NCBI GenBank assembly: GCA_035444205.1
Contig: DAOMOD010000001.1
Span: forward strand, 1-64,000
DNA length: 64,000 nt
From: DAOMOD01 sp035444205
GTDB lineage: Bacteria > Pseudomonadota > Gammaproteobacteria > Xanthomonadales > BPKI01
Reading direction: 5' to 3'
The notes beneath the pieces are model-generated. The model ran no database searches. It saw only the letters and a program-made list of their open reading frames with translations, and was not told the DNA's origin. Of the stretch, positions 1 to 8,717 are shown one piece after another (the first letter of the stretch is position 1; each line of letters starts with the position of its first letter). The translations under genes and the position numbers were made by a program.

Positions 1-100
1 AAGGAGCCAAGGAGGGTTGCTTCCTGCTGATCGCTAGGGGGTATCAGGTTTTTTGTGTGTGAGGCTTCTGCGCTAGGCACGCAGCCAAGCCCTTATCATT

Positions 101-147
101 CCCTGCTCCCTGCTCCCTGCTCCCTGCTCCCTGCTCCCTGCTCCCTG
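101..147. repeat. Tandem heptamer array (CCCTGCT)6.7
   Basis: There are six perfect copies of CCCTGCT plus five more bases, ending one base before the folA ATG. The same heptamer, read as GGGAGCA on the other strand, recurs at 33097-33122 and as a short inverted piece near 33240. Here it fills the position where a Shine-Dalgarno sequence should be. The bases before it (1-100) show no gene and no partner array. Confidence 0.95.
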
Positions 148-148
148 A

Positions 149-658
149 ATGCCCGAACTCGCCCTTATCGCCGCGCTCGACCGTCACCGCGCCATCGGCC
201 GCGGCAATGCGCTGCCCTGGCATTTGCCGGCCGATCTCAAGCGATTCAAGGCGCTGACCCTGGGCGGGACTGTGCTGATGGGGAGGCGTACCGCCGAGGC
301 CATCGGACGGGCGCTGCCGGGGCGGAGCAACCTGGTGCTGAGCCACGGCGGCGCGTCGCCGGTCGAGGGCATGCAACCGGTGCGCAGTCTAGGGGAAGCC
401 ATGGCGATCTGCGGCGAGGAACGCCTGTGGGTGATCGGCGGCGAGCAGGTGTATCGGCTGGCGCTTCCCCTGGCCGAGTGGCTGTTCCTGACCTGGGTCG
501 ATACCGCAGTGGAAGGCGCCGACGCATATTTTCCGGCCTTCGATGCCGATGACTTCGAGATCATCCACGAGGTGCATCACCCCGCCGACGCCCGTCACCC
601 CTGGGCCATGCGCTTCGTCGACTACCGACGTCGCCAAGGCGGCAATCACGCCCGGTAG
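149..658 (+). CDS. folA: Dihydrofolate reductase
   Basis: This enzyme reduces dihydrofolate to tetrahydrofolate with NADPH in the cytoplasm, feeding thymidylate, purine and methionine synthesis. The 169-aa length is normal for the family. Visible motifs are the substrate loop GNALPWHLPADLK (residues 19-31), with Trp24 and the catalytic Asp29, then MGRRTAEAIG of the NADPH site and GGEQVY near residue 106. The ATG at 149 is the only sensible start, but the 47 bases before it are a CCCTGCT repeat with no purine-rich ribosome site, so translation may be weak or may depend on repeat length. folA often lies near apaH in gammaproteobacteria; here it converges on apaH. Confidence 0.95.
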   Translation: MPELALIAALDRHRAIGRGNALPWHLPADLKRFKALTLGGTVLMGRRTAEAIGRALPGRSNLVLSHGGASPVEGMQPVRSLGEAMAICGEERLWVIGGEQVYRLALPLAEWLFLTWVDTAVEGADAYFPAFDADDFEIIHEVHHPADARHPWAMRFVDYRRRQGGNHAR

Positions 659-813
659 GAGCGCACCTCGTGCGCGACCGGCGCCGCGCTCCACAGCACC
701 GCATGATCGCGGGGGGCAAAAGCGCTCTTGGCAGGAGCGGCGAGAGCCGCGATGCGGTCTGATTGAGAAGCGACGGGATGGTAGCGCAAAGGGTGCGCTC
801 CTACAGAGCGCGG
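653..813. repeat. REP-like hairpin cluster A
   Basis: This short intergenic region between the convergent folA and apaH holds three REP-like elements. Two are forward, at 654-681 (GTAGGAGCGCACCTCGTGCG) and about 730-754 (GCAGGAGCGGCGAGAGCCGC). One is reversed, at about 780-808 (ending GGTGCGCTCCTACA). Each has an imperfect inverted repeat flanked by TAGGAGC and GCGA. Such clusters can act as bidirectional terminators or mRNA-stabilising ends. Confidence 0.8.
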
Positions 814-839
814 CTTGCGGGCCTGCCCGCTTCCCCGCC

Positions 840-1688
840 TCAAGCCGAAGGCTTGCACCGGTGCGGGCCGGCCGCGACCGAAACGATCTGCGGCGTGTTC
901 GAGGGATCGTCCAGTCTGAGCGCGGTCAGGCGGCCGCCCCAGACGCAACCGGTGTCGATGCAGTACACGCCGAGACCCTGGAACAGTCCCAGCGTCGACC
1001 AGTGGCCGCAGACGATGCGCAGCTTGCGCTTGACCTGGCCGGGCACTTCGTACCAGGGATACAGTCCGGGCTGCTGCGTACCGGGAGCGCCCTTTTCGCC
1101 GAAGGCGATGCGACCCTTGGTGTCGCAGTAACGCAGGCGGGTGCAGATATTGATGATGGCACGCAGGCGTGGAATGCCCTTCAGCGCATCCGCCCATGCA
1201 GGCGGCTTGTTGCCGAACATCTGGGACAGCAGCCCCTTGTGGCCCTTGCCCTGAAGGCGCGTCTCGACTTCGCGCCCCAGCGCTTCGGCACGGGCGCCGC
1301 TCCAGCGCGGATCGAGTCCGGCATGCACCATCATCCATCCCAGGTCGCGGTCGACATGCACCAGCTTGCGTCCGCGCAGCCAGGCCAGCAGCTCGGGACT
1401 GTCCTCGGCATCGAGCACGCGCACCAGGTCGTCGGGCGATCTGCGCCTGTCGCCGTTCTTGCGCAGCGCAATCGCCAGCAGGCTCAAGTCGTGGTTGCCG
1501 AGCACCACCACGGCGGCATCGCCCAGGGCACGCACCCGGCGCAGAACCTCCAGAGACTGGCCGCCGCGGTTGACCAGGTCGCCGCAGAACCACAGGCGGT
1601 CGGCGGCAGGATCGAAGCGGATCGCATCCAGAAGCGCGGCCAGTTCGTCGTCGCAACCCTGGATATCGCCGATGGCCCAGACCGCCAT
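840..1688 (-). CDS. apaH: Symmetrical bis(5'-nucleosyl)-tetraphosphatase
   Basis: This cytoplasmic metallophosphoesterase hydrolyses Ap4A and NpnN caps to two nucleoside diphosphates. The metal-binding motifs are GDIQG (residues 7-11), FCGDLVNRG (34-42) and LGNHD (63-67), as expected for the ApaH branch of the PPP superfamily. The 282-aa length matches the family. The ATG overlaps the apaG stop codon by one base (TGATG), so the two are probably translationally coupled. It converges on folA across a REP cluster. Confidence 0.96.
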   Translation of the reverse strand: MAVWAIGDIQGCDDELAALLDAIRFDPAADRLWFCGDLVNRGGQSLEVLRRVRALGDAAVVVLGNHDLSLLAIALRKNGDRRRSPDDLVRVLDAEDSPELLAWLRGRKLVHVDRDLGWMMVHAGLDPRWSGARAEALGREVETRLQGKGHKGLLSQMFGNKPPAWADALKGIPRLRAIINICTRLRYCDTKGRIAFGEKGAPGTQQPGLYPWYEVPGQVKRKLRIVCGHWSTLGLFQGLGVYCIDTGCVWGGRLTALRLDDPSNTPQIVSVAAGPHRCKPSA

Positions 1689-2068
1689 CAGTGAAGCGTT
1701 CTCGGTACGGTGAGCGTGAATTCGGGGACCGGAGCCAGGAAACGCGTGCCGTCGTCGGCCACCATCTCGTAGTCGCCGCGCATGGTGCCGACGGCGGTTT
1801 CCAGTACCGCGCCCGAGGTGTACTGGAACTCGTCACCGGGTCGCATCCATGGCTGTTCGCCGATCACACCCTCGCCGCGCACCTCCTGAACCTTTCCATT
1901 GCCGTCGGTGATGATCCAGTGGCGGTTGATCAGCTGCGCGGCGACGCTGCCCTGGTTGCGGATGGTGATGGTGTAGGCGAACACGAACCGGTTCTCGCGC
2001 GGCGCGGACTGGTCGTCGAGAAAGCGCGTGTCGACCTCGATCTGGATGTCGTAGGGCTTGGCTGTCAT
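1688..2068 (-). CDS. apaG: ApaG protein (Co2+/Mg2+ efflux protein family)
   Basis: This small protein (126 aa from the ATG at 2068) has a fibronectin-III-like fold. It is conserved next to apaH, and its exact biochemical role is not settled. Recognisable segments are FVFAYTITIRNQG, the WIITDGNGKVQEVRGEGVIG stretch and GTMRGDYEMV near the C-terminus, all typical of the ApaG/DUF525 family. A TTG two codons upstream is possible, but the ATG is preferred. It overlaps apaH by one base and lies 142 bp after rsmA. Confidence 0.94.
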   Translation of the reverse strand: MTAKPYDIQIEVDTRFLDDQSAPRENRFVFAYTITIRNQGSVAAQLINRHWIITDGNGKVQEVRGEGVIGEQPWMRPGDEFQYTSGAVLETAVGTMRGDYEMVADDGTRFLAPVPEFTLTVPRTLH

Positions 2069-2160
2069 GGGCAACGTGGCATTTCTCGACAGTCTACCGC
2101 TGCGCCGACGTCTTCGCTTCCGGTCTGCCTGGGGTCATTCACGCGTCGGTCGGCGAATCG

Positions 2161-2166
2161 ATTATA
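2161..2166 (-). promoter_or_regulatory. Candidate sigma-70 -10 box upstream of apaG
   Basis: The minus strand reads CGCCTATAATCGATT here, a perfect TATAAT hexamer about 95 bp before the apaG ATG inside the rsmA-apaG gap. The matching -35 position is poor (GTCACC at 17-bp spacing). If active, it would give apaGH a promoter independent of rsmA. Confidence 0.4.
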
Positions 2167-2210
2167 GGCGCTTGCCGGCCTGGGTGACGACGGTTCGAAG
2201 CGCCGCGGCT

Positions 2211-3005
2211 TCAGGTCGCGGGCGATGCGACTTCGTGTGTCAGCCGGCACCAGCCTTCCACCGCCACCGTCTCCGCGCGGGCGCGCGGGTCGATGCCGGC
2301 GGCCTCGATGGTGGCGGCATCGGCAAGGGCGGAAAGCGCGTTGGACAGGGTCTTTCGGCGCTGTGCGAAACCGGCCTTGACCAGTCGCCCGAACAGTTCC
2401 GCGTCGACGATGTCCACTTCGCCCGCCGGACGCGGCCGCAAGCGCACCACGGCGGACTCGACCTTGGGCGGCGGACGGAAGCAAGCGGGCGCCACCTCGA
2501 ACAGCGGATCGACCCGGCACCGCGCCTGCAACATCACCGAAAGCCGCCCGTACACCTTGCCGCCGGGCGTCGCCGCCATGCGCTCGACCACTTCCTTCTG
2601 CAGCATGAAGTGCATGTCCGAGATGGCGTCGAGATGGGCCATGCAATGGAACAGGATGGGCGAGGAAACGTTGTAGGGCAGGTTGCCGACCAGGCGCAGG
2701 AGTCCGCCCGCAGCCAGCGCGGTCAGGTCAACCTCGAGCACGTCCGCCTGAATGACATGCAGGATGCCGTGACTTGCGGCGCGCGCCTCCAGCGGCTCGA
2801 TCAGGTCGCGATCCAGTTCGATCGCGGTCAGCTCGCCGCAGGCATCGAGCAGGGGCAGGGTGAGCGCACCCTGTCCAGGACCGATTTCGACGATACGCTG
2901 TCCATGCCGTGGCGCCAGCGCCTGCACGATGCGGCGCAAGGTGCCTGGATCGTGCAGAAAGTGCTGGCCGAATCGCTTCTTCGGCGCATGTCGTTCGCCG
3001 CTCAT
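2211..3005 (-). CDS. rsmA: 16S rRNA (adenine1518-N6/adenine1519-N6)-dimethyltransferase
   Basis: RsmA (KsgA) dimethylates two adjacent adenines in the 3' terminal helix of 16S rRNA during late 30S assembly, using SAM. The N-terminus has the family signature KKRFGQHFL. It is followed by the SAM-binding IGPGQGALTLPLL, the acidic EL(D/E)RD-type strand and the catalytic NLPYN motif. The ATG at 3005 gives 264 aa, close to the usual length; an in-frame TTG at 3041 would add twelve residues. No clear ribosome site is visible. It heads a minus-strand set with apaG and apaH, divergent from lptD. Confidence 0.95.
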   Translation of the reverse strand: MSGERHAPKKRFGQHFLHDPGTLRRIVQALAPRHGQRIVEIGPGQGALTLPLLDACGELTAIELDRDLIEPLEARAASHGILHVIQADVLEVDLTALAAGGLLRLVGNLPYNVSSPILFHCMAHLDAISDMHFMLQKEVVERMAATPGGKVYGRLSVMLQARCRVDPLFEVAPACFRPPPKVESAVVRLRPRPAGEVDIVDAELFGRLVKAGFAQRRKTLSNALSALADAATIEAAGIDPRARAETVAVEGWCRLTHEVASPAT

Positions 3006-3176
3006 GGGGCGAGCACCGTCGCCGGATCGTGGCGACGGCAATCGAAGCCGGGCACGCCGCAGTCGTGGTCACGGCAGGCGACATGGAGCGGATTCTGGCC
3101 GCTGCGGGGGCAGCAAAGGGGTTCGGGCATCGAAGTTCCCAAGAACGAGGTTCCCTGGAGTTACAGGCGCCGCCGA

Positions 3177-3206
3177 TTGCTGGAGGTGGCGCTTTTCCGT
3201 TAGTTT
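3177..3206 (+). promoter_or_regulatory. Possible promoter for lptD
   Basis: TTGCTG (3177-3182) and TTAGTT/TAGTTT (3200-3206) have the spacing of a weak sigma-70 promoter, about 60 bp upstream of lptD in the rsmA-lptD divergent region. An extracytoplasmic-stress (sigma-E type) promoter would also be plausible for lptD-surA, but no convincing motif was recognised. Confidence 0.25.
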
Positions 3207-3265
3207 AGCGCGCACTCTCCGAAGCGGCGCCCGATGATGCATCGAAACACACAGCGTGCCAGGCC

Positions 3266-5518
3266 TTGAGACTTCGTGCCGCCACCTGTCTGCTGGCCGT
3301 GCTGTGGCTGGCGGTACCCGCACCGGCGGAGTCCGCGCCGCGCTGTCGCGCCGGCAAGCCCTGCGATCCGCGCGTCTGGGCGCTGTGCCGGGTCGATGCC
3401 ATGCTGCCCTCGTATACGCCGGGTCTGCCGCTGGAGGGCGACCGCGAGGCGCACAGTACGTATCTCAGCGCACGCGCCATCGACATCAGTGAACGCGATC
3501 ATTACCTGTTGGAAGGCGACGTGGTGGTGCGTCGGCTCGACCAGATCCTGAAGACCGAACGGCTTCGCTTCTCGCAGATCGAGCAGACTTACACCGCCGA
3601 TCTGCCGCTCAGCTATCAGGACCGCAACATGCTGGTGGAAGCCACGCGCGCGAGCGGCGACCTGGACAGCGACAGCGGACGCATGGAGGAAGTGCGCTAC
3701 CAGTTCATCCAGGCGCGCGGCAGCGGCGAGGCGGCCAGTGTCGAGCTGATCGACGGCGACAACAGCGTGCTGAGCCGGGTCACCTACAGCACGTGCGACC
3801 CCGAAGAGCGTCGCTGGGAGTTTCGCGCACAGGCCATCGAACTGGACCACGAGGCCGGTTGGGGCACCGGTCGCAACATGAGTCTGCGGGTCGCCGACGT
3901 GCCCATTCTGTACATGCCATATTGGCGCTTTCCGCTCGACGAACGGCGTCAGACCGGCTTTCTGATGCCGGTGATCGGCTCATCCAGCAACACCGGTGTC
4001 GATCTTGCCATTCCCTACTACCTGAACCTGGCGCCGAATTACGACGCCACCCTGAGCGTGCGCCTGATCGGTGGCCGTGGCGTGATGGCGGGTGCGCAGG
4101 GACGCTACCTGTTCCCCGGTCAGCGCGGCGACCTGGAGGCGAATTTCCTTCCCGACGACAACGACTTCGGCGCCAAGCGCTGGTTCTGGCGCTACCGTCA
4201 CGATGGTCGTTACGCCGACGGCTGGACCTTTTTCACCCACCTGAGCCGGGTGTCCGACCCACATTACTTCGAGGATTTCGGTGATTCGCTGACGCGCACG
4301 GCGACGCGTCTGCTGTTCAGCCGCGCCGTGCTGGGAAAGCAGTGGACGCACTACCGATTCACGATCGGCGCCGACAGCTGGCAGGTCACCGATCCGCTGT
4401 TTCCGGTGGGCGGCGAACCCTACCGGCGCCAGCCGCGGCTCACCCTGAACGGCAGCCAGCCACTCGGCGCGGGATTCGATTTCGCCGTTGCCAGCGAGCT
4501 GGTGGCCTTCCGCAAGGACGGTGCCGACAACGGCCAGCGGCTCGATCTCTATCCCCACCTGGTGTGGAAAGCCGAGCGCGGCTACGGTTTCCTGCGCCAG
4601 GAACTCGGCCTGCGCTATACCGGCTACCACCTGGATCGCGACCAGGTCAGCAGCCCCTCGCGCACCACGCCGATTGCCGCCTTCGACGCCGGCCTCTTCT
4701 TCGACCGTGACACCAGCCTGTTCGGGCGCAATTTCGTGCAGACCCTGGAGCCGCGCCTGTTCTACCTGTACGTGCCGTTCCGCGACCAGGATGCGATTCC
4801 GCTGTTCGACACGCTGGAACCGGCCTTCGGCTTCTCGCAGTTGTTCCGGACCAACCGTTTCGTCGGTGCCGACCGGCAGATGGACGCCAACCAGTTGAGC
4901 GCGGCAGTGTCCAGCCGTTTCATTGACGACCGCGGCCTGGAGCGAATCACGGCAACGTTCGGCCAGATCCGCTACTTTCAGCCCCAGCGGGTGCAGTTGC
5001 CGGGACGCCCGGCGCGCGACGTGTCCGGCTCCTTCATCGTGGGCGAGGTGGACTTGCGCTTCGACAAGAACTGGCGCGTGACGCTGGGCCAGCAATGGGA
5101 CCCGGCGGCCGAGCGCAGCGAGTTCACCTCGGCGCGGCTGCAGTATCGCTTCGACCACGATGCCGACATCGGCGAACAGGTGGTGTTCGGCCTTTCCTAC
5201 CGCAACCGCCGCGACTTCCTGGAGCAGTACGACCTGTCCGTGCTGTGGCCGGTGCGCCGCAACCTGCGCCTGCTCAGTCGCTGGAACTATTCCATGCGCG
5301 ACCGGCAGACCCTGGAGGCGCTGGCCGGGTTCGAGTACGAAACCTGCTGCACGGTGTGGCGTGGCCTGGTGCGCCGCTACATCCGCAACGTGCAGGGCGA
5401 CTTCAACAACGGCATCTGGCTGGAGCTGGAGCTGAAGGGCCTGGGCAACCTGGGCCGCAAGGCCGGGCCCCTGCTGGAGCGTGCTATCCTTGGCTACGGC
5501 AGTGCGTTCGACGACTGA
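3266..5518 (+). CDS. lptD: LPS-assembly protein LptD (OstA/Imp)
   Basis: LptD is the outer-membrane beta-barrel that, with the lipoprotein LptE, inserts lipopolysaccharide into the outer leaflet. The 750-aa product has a signal peptide (about residues 1-23), an LptA-like beta-jellyroll region (about 60-180) and a long barrel rich in aromatic strands. Cysteines occur near the N-terminus (27, 33, 41), at residue 177 (STCDPEE) and as an adjacent pair Cys694-Cys695 (YETCC). This resembles the E. coli disulfide scheme, in which a C-terminal CC pair bonds to N-terminal cysteines. The start is TTG at 3266 without a strong ribosome site. surA, the chaperone for LptD folding, follows 60 bp downstream. 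Confidence 0.95.
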   Translation: MRLRAATCLLAVLWLAVPAPAESAPRCRAGKPCDPRVWALCRVDAMLPSYTPGLPLEGDREAHSTYLSARAIDISERDHYLLEGDVVVRRLDQILKTERLRFSQIEQTYTADLPLSYQDRNMLVEATRASGDLDSDSGRMEEVRYQFIQARGSGEAASVELIDGDNSVLSRVTYSTCDPEERRWEFRAQAIELDHEAGWGTGRNMSLRVADVPILYMPYWRFPLDERRQTGFLMPVIGSSSNTGVDLAIPYYLNLAPNYDATLSVRLIGGRGVMAGAQGRYLFPGQRGDLEANFLPDDNDFGAKRWFWRYRHDGRYADGWTFFTHLSRVSDPHYFEDFGDSLTRTATRLLFSRAVLGKQWTHYRFTIGADSWQVTDPLFPVGGEPYRRQPRLTLNGSQPLGAGFDFAVASELVAFRKDGADNGQRLDLYPHLVWKAERGYGFLRQELGLRYTGYHLDRDQVSSPSRTTPIAAFDAGLFFDRDTSLFGRNFVQTLEPRLFYLYVPFRDQDAIPLFDTLEPAFGFSQLFRTNRFVGADRQMDANQLSAAVSSRFIDDRGLERITATFGQIRYFQPQRVQLPGRPARDVSGSFIVGEVDLRFDKNWRVTLGQQWDPAAERSEFTSARLQYRFDHDADIGEQVVFGLSYRNRRDFLEQYDLSVLWPVRRNLRLLSRWNYSMRDRQTLEALAGFEYETCCTVWRGLVRRYIRNVQGDFNNGIWLELELKGLGNLGRKAGPLLERAILGYGSAFDD

Positions 5519-5578
5519 ACCCTGCGCGCCCCGCTGTGTCGAAGGGGCGCAAATGCCCAACGATTCGAGACCACCCCC

Positions 5579-6874
5579 ATGCTGAGATACTTCTGCGCTT
5601 TCGTCGCGGCCGCGTTCGCCGCATCCTCAGGTCCCACAGGTGCGCAGGCGCTGGTCAACGAGCCGCTCGAACGCATCGTCGCCGTGGTCGACGAGGACGT
5701 GATCCTGCAAAGCGAACTCGACCGTGCCGTGACCAACATCCTGGCCCAGTACGCAGGCAGCCCGGAGCAGCTCCCGCCGCGCCAGGTGCTGGAGCGCCAG
5801 GTGCTGGAGCGCCTGGTCCTGCTGCGCCTGCAGGTGGAGCGCGCCCAGGGGTCGGGCATTCGCGTCAGCGACAGCGAAGTCGACCAGGCCGTGACCATGG
5901 TGGCGCAGCAGCATTCGCTCAGCCTGCCCCAGCTGCGCGCCTCGCTGGAAGCCGACGGCTTCGCCTGGGACGAGTTCCGCAGCACCCTGCGCGAGGAAAT
6001 CATGGTGCAGCGCCTGCGCGCACGCGTGGTGCAAAGCCGGGTGCAGGTGTCCGATACCGAAGTCGACATCCTGCTCGCCAGCGACAGCCTGAAACGCGGC
6101 GAAGTGCGCCTGGCGCATATCCTCATCGGCGTCCCGGACGGTGCCGATGCCGAGACCATCCGAATCGGCCGCGAGAAGGCCGAGGGCGTGCGCAAGCTGA
6201 TCGATGACGGCATGGATTTCGCTGCCGCCGCCATCCGTTACTCCGATGGTCAGAACGCGCTGGACGGCGGCGATCTCGGCTGGCGTCACTTCGACGAAGT
6301 GCCCAGGGTGTTCGCCGACCTGGTGCAGGGCATGCAGACGGGCGAGGTTTCGCAGCCCATGCGCGGCCCGTCCGGCTTTCATATCCTCAAGGTGGTGGAT
6401 ACCCGTGCGGAAGGTCGCCAGGTGGTGCGCGAGTACAAGGCCAGCCACATCCTGATTCGCGAGTCCGAACTGCAGACCTCCACCCAGGCGCTGAACCGCA
6501 TCCGCGACCTGCGTGCCCGTATCGTCGCCGGCGAGGATTTCCACACCGTGGCGCGTGAACATTCCGAAGACGATTCCAGCCGCAACCTGGGCGGCGATCT
6601 CGGCTGGTTCCAGGCCCAGTCCTTCGGTCCGCGCATCGCCGAGACCGTCACCGCCCTGCGCGATGGCGAGGTGAGCGAGCCGTTCCGTACCGACGTCGGC
6701 TGGCACATCATGGTGCGCGAGGGCGTACGCGACATGGACCGCACCGAGGACTACATGCGCATGAAGGCGCGCGAGACCATCCGCAATCGCAAGGCCGAGG
6801 AAGAGTTCGAACTGTTCCTCAGGCAGTTGCGCGACGAGGCTTTCATCGAGACCCGTCTGGCCGGCGCAGGCTGA
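5579..6874 (+). CDS. surA: Periplasmic chaperone / peptidyl-prolyl isomerase SurA
   Basis: SurA escorts unfolded outer-membrane proteins, LptD included, through the periplasm to the BAM complex. The 431-aa protein has a signal peptide (about 1-22, cleavage near GAQA), the N-terminal chaperone module (about 28-165) and two parvulin domains. These begin near VRLAHILIGVPDG (about 177) and YKASHILIRESE (about 285), and each carries the GGDLGW core motif. The length is typical. It lies between lptD and pdxA; pdxA starts only 4 bases after its stop. Confidence 0.96.
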   Translation: MLRYFCAFVAAAFAASSGPTGAQALVNEPLERIVAVVDEDVILQSELDRAVTNILAQYAGSPEQLPPRQVLERQVLERLVLLRLQVERAQGSGIRVSDSEVDQAVTMVAQQHSLSLPQLRASLEADGFAWDEFRSTLREEIMVQRLRARVVQSRVQVSDTEVDILLASDSLKRGEVRLAHILIGVPDGADAETIRIGREKAEGVRKLIDDGMDFAAAAIRYSDGQNALDGGDLGWRHFDEVPRVFADLVQGMQTGEVSQPMRGPSGFHILKVVDTRAEGRQVVREYKASHILIRESELQTSTQALNRIRDLRARIVAGEDFHTVAREHSEDDSSRNLGGDLGWFQAQSFGPRIAETVTALRDGEVSEPFRTDVGWHIMVREGVRDMDRTEDYMRMKARETIRNRKAEEEFELFLRQLRDEAFIETRLAGAG

Positions 6875-6878
6875 TGCC

Positions 6879-7859
6879 GTGAGCGATGCGCGCCTGGCGC
6901 TGACGCCGGGCGAGCCGGCGGGCATCGGACCGGATCTTGCGGTGATGCTGGCGCAGGCGCCACTGGTGGGCGCCGCCCTGGTCGCCGTCGCCGATCCCGA
7001 CCTCCTTGCCGTGCGGGCATCCGCACTGGGCCTGCCGTGCCAGGCCATCGATGCCGCCGCCGTTCCGGTCGCGCCGGGCCAACTGTCCTGTCTGCCGGTA
7101 CCGTTGGCGCGCGCGGCCGAGCCGGGGCGGCTCGATTCCGCCAATGCCCCCTACGTGCTCGACTGCCTGCGCATCGCCGCCGACGGCTGCCTGAGAGGGT
7201 GCTTTTCCGGCATGGTCACCGGACCGGTGCACAAGGGCATCATCAACGAGGCCGGCATCGTCTTCAGCGGGCACACCGAGTTCCTGGCCGAGCGCGCCGG
7301 CGTGGCGCAGGTGGTGATGATGCTGGTTGCGGGTGACCTGCGCGTGGCGCTTGCCACCACACACCTCCCGTTGGCGCATGTGCCCGCAGCCATCACGCCT
7401 GCGTCGCTTGAGTCCACCCTGCGCATTCTGCATCGGGACCTGGTGCAGCGCTTCGACATCGCTGCCCCACGCATCGCCGTGCTGGGCCTCAATCCCCATG
7501 CCGGCGAGGGCGGCCATATCGGGCGTGAGGAGATCGATGTGATTGAACCGGTGCTCGCGCGCCTGCGCGGCGAGGGCATGCAACTGGACGGACCGCTGGC
7601 CGCCGACACCGCCTTCGTGCCCGACCGCCTCAGGCATTTCGATGCGGTGCTGGCCATGTATCACGACCAGGGCCTGCCGGTGTTGAAGCACGCCGGCTTC
7701 GGTGAAGCGGTAAACATCACCCTGGGCCTGCCTTTCGTGCGCACCTCGGTCGACCACGGCGTGGCGCTGGACCAGGCCGGCAGCGGAGGGGCGCGCGATT
7801 CCAGCCTGCGCGCCGCGCTCGCCGCAGCCTTGGCCATGGTGGCTGCGCAGGGGCGTTAA
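6879..7859 (+). CDS. pdxA: 4-hydroxythreonine-4-phosphate dehydrogenase
   Basis: PdxA oxidises 4-phosphohydroxy-L-threonine in the DXP-dependent pathway to pyridoxal 5'-phosphate. Family signatures are LTPGEPAGIGPDL at the N-terminus, the metal-ligand region SGHTEFLAE (about residue 130), LNPHAGEGG (about 204) and MYHDQGLPVLKH (about 258). The start is GTG at 6879. The 326-aa length is normal. It is the last gene of lptD-surA-pdxA; the rsmA-apaG-apaH genes that often follow are instead inverted upstream. Confidence 0.95.
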   Translation: MSDARLALTPGEPAGIGPDLAVMLAQAPLVGAALVAVADPDLLAVRASALGLPCQAIDAAAVPVAPGQLSCLPVPLARAAEPGRLDSANAPYVLDCLRIAADGCLRGCFSGMVTGPVHKGIINEAGIVFSGHTEFLAERAGVAQVVMMLVAGDLRVALATTHLPLAHVPAAITPASLESTLRILHRDLVQRFDIAAPRIAVLGLNPHAGEGGHIGREEIDVIEPVLARLRGEGMQLDGPLAADTAFVPDRLRHFDAVLAMYHDQGLPVLKHAGFGEAVNITLGLPFVRTSVDHGVALDQAGSGGARDSSLRAALAAALAMVAAQGR

Positions 7860-7891
7860 GGATCGGGGCGTCCGCTCGCTTTCTGGCCCCG

Positions 7892-8050
7892 CCGTGGTCG
7901 CGCACAAGGTGCGTTCCTACAGAAGCGCGCCCTGTAGGAGCGCACCTTGGGCGCGACCCGTCGTCTCGCGTTTCGCAGCCAAACCGTGCCCGCGCTCAGG
8001 GCGCTCCCACCATGGCGATGCTCCTGTAGGAGCGACGACAGCCACGATTG
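7892..8050. repeat. REP-like hairpin cluster B
   Basis: After pdxA there is a head-to-head pair: a reverse element at about 7893-7920 (GTCGCGCACAAGGTGCGTTC) and a forward one at 7932-7961 (TGTAGGAGCGCACCTTGGGC). A third degenerate forward element lies at about 8026-8050 (TGTAGGAGCGACGACAGCCA). The pair arrangement is typical of BIME-type REP clusters at the 3' ends of operons. Confidence 0.8.
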
Positions 8051-8056
8051 GAGTCC

Positions 8057-8109
8057 GCAAAGGACGCAAAGAGATGCTCGGCATCTGATCTTTTCCTTGC
8101 GTCCTTTGC
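8057..8109. repeat. Inverted repeat GCAAAGGACGCAAAG
   Basis: GCAAAGGACGCAAAG (8057-8071) is repeated in inverted orientation as CCTTGCGTCCTTTGC (8095-8109) around a 23-base loop. It is unrelated to the REP family next to it. It lies between pdxA and the end of the following minus-strand gene and could serve as a bidirectional terminator, although no T-run follows. Confidence 0.7.
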
Positions 8110-8153
8110 AGACAACCCGCTTGTCGCGCCTGCCACCCGCCAGAAATCAGACA

Positions 8154-8621
8154 TCAACGCCCGCGCATCGCCGCCTCGACCTGCGCCTTCGCCCATGCCA
8201 TGCCGTCGTCCAGGGCATGGAAGACTTCCACCGGTATCACCTCGGCATAGCACCGGTACAGGATCGGCAGCATGATCGCGCGGCCCTCGACGTCCGGCCC
8301 GGCGACATAGCCGGCGGCGACGCGATGGTACGCGTCGCGCGTCCACAGCGCGCTCTTGCGAAGCATGTCGATGGCGTCCGGCGTGGAAATGATGCTGCGC
8401 GTGACCACGTTGACCGAGGCCCAGGGCCCGTCCTGCGCCAGTGCCGCGCCGAGCGACTGGAACTGCGGCACCAGCGACTGGATGTGCTCGGCGTTGAACG
8501 GCCCCTCCGAGAACAACAGCAGTATCTGCCCGCGTCGCTCGAAGCGCGACGCGCCGTGCCCCGGGAACTTGGGCGGGTCTGGCGCTTTCACGTCGCCAGT
8601 ATGGCAGAAGCCGCAGCGCAT
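8154..8621 (-). CDS. Hypothetical protein, possibly SpoIIAA/STAS-like
   Basis: Function not recognised with certainty. The product (155 aa from ATG 8621, or 145 aa from GTG 8591) has the strand-helix alternation ILLLFSEGPFN / ASVNVVTRSI / IMLPILYRCYAEVIPVEVF and ends with DDGMAWAKAQVEAAM. This resembles the edge-strand and final helix of SpoIIAA-like (STAS-fold) proteins of environmental bacteria. A CXXC pair (CGFC) near the N-terminus depends on the start chosen. Base composition and codon use match the neighbours. It is divergent from the membrane protein at 8718. The longer upstream reading frame in this phase runs through REP DNA and is not credible. Confidence 0.5.
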   Translation of the reverse strand: MRCGFCHTGDVKAPDPPKFPGHGASRFERRGQILLLFSEGPFNAEHIQSLVPQFQSLGAALAQDGPWASVNVVTRSIISTPDAIDMLRKSALWTRDAYHRVAAGYVAGPDVEGRAIMLPILYRCYAEVIPVEVFHALDDGMAWAKAQVEAAMRGR

Positions 8622-8717
8622 GCAGGCACCGGACGAGTCCTGCACTGCTATCCCGTTTCGCGCGCCCGTGTTGTACCTTGGCGGCCATTCCGCACCGGCC
8701 TCCGACGGAGGAACTGA

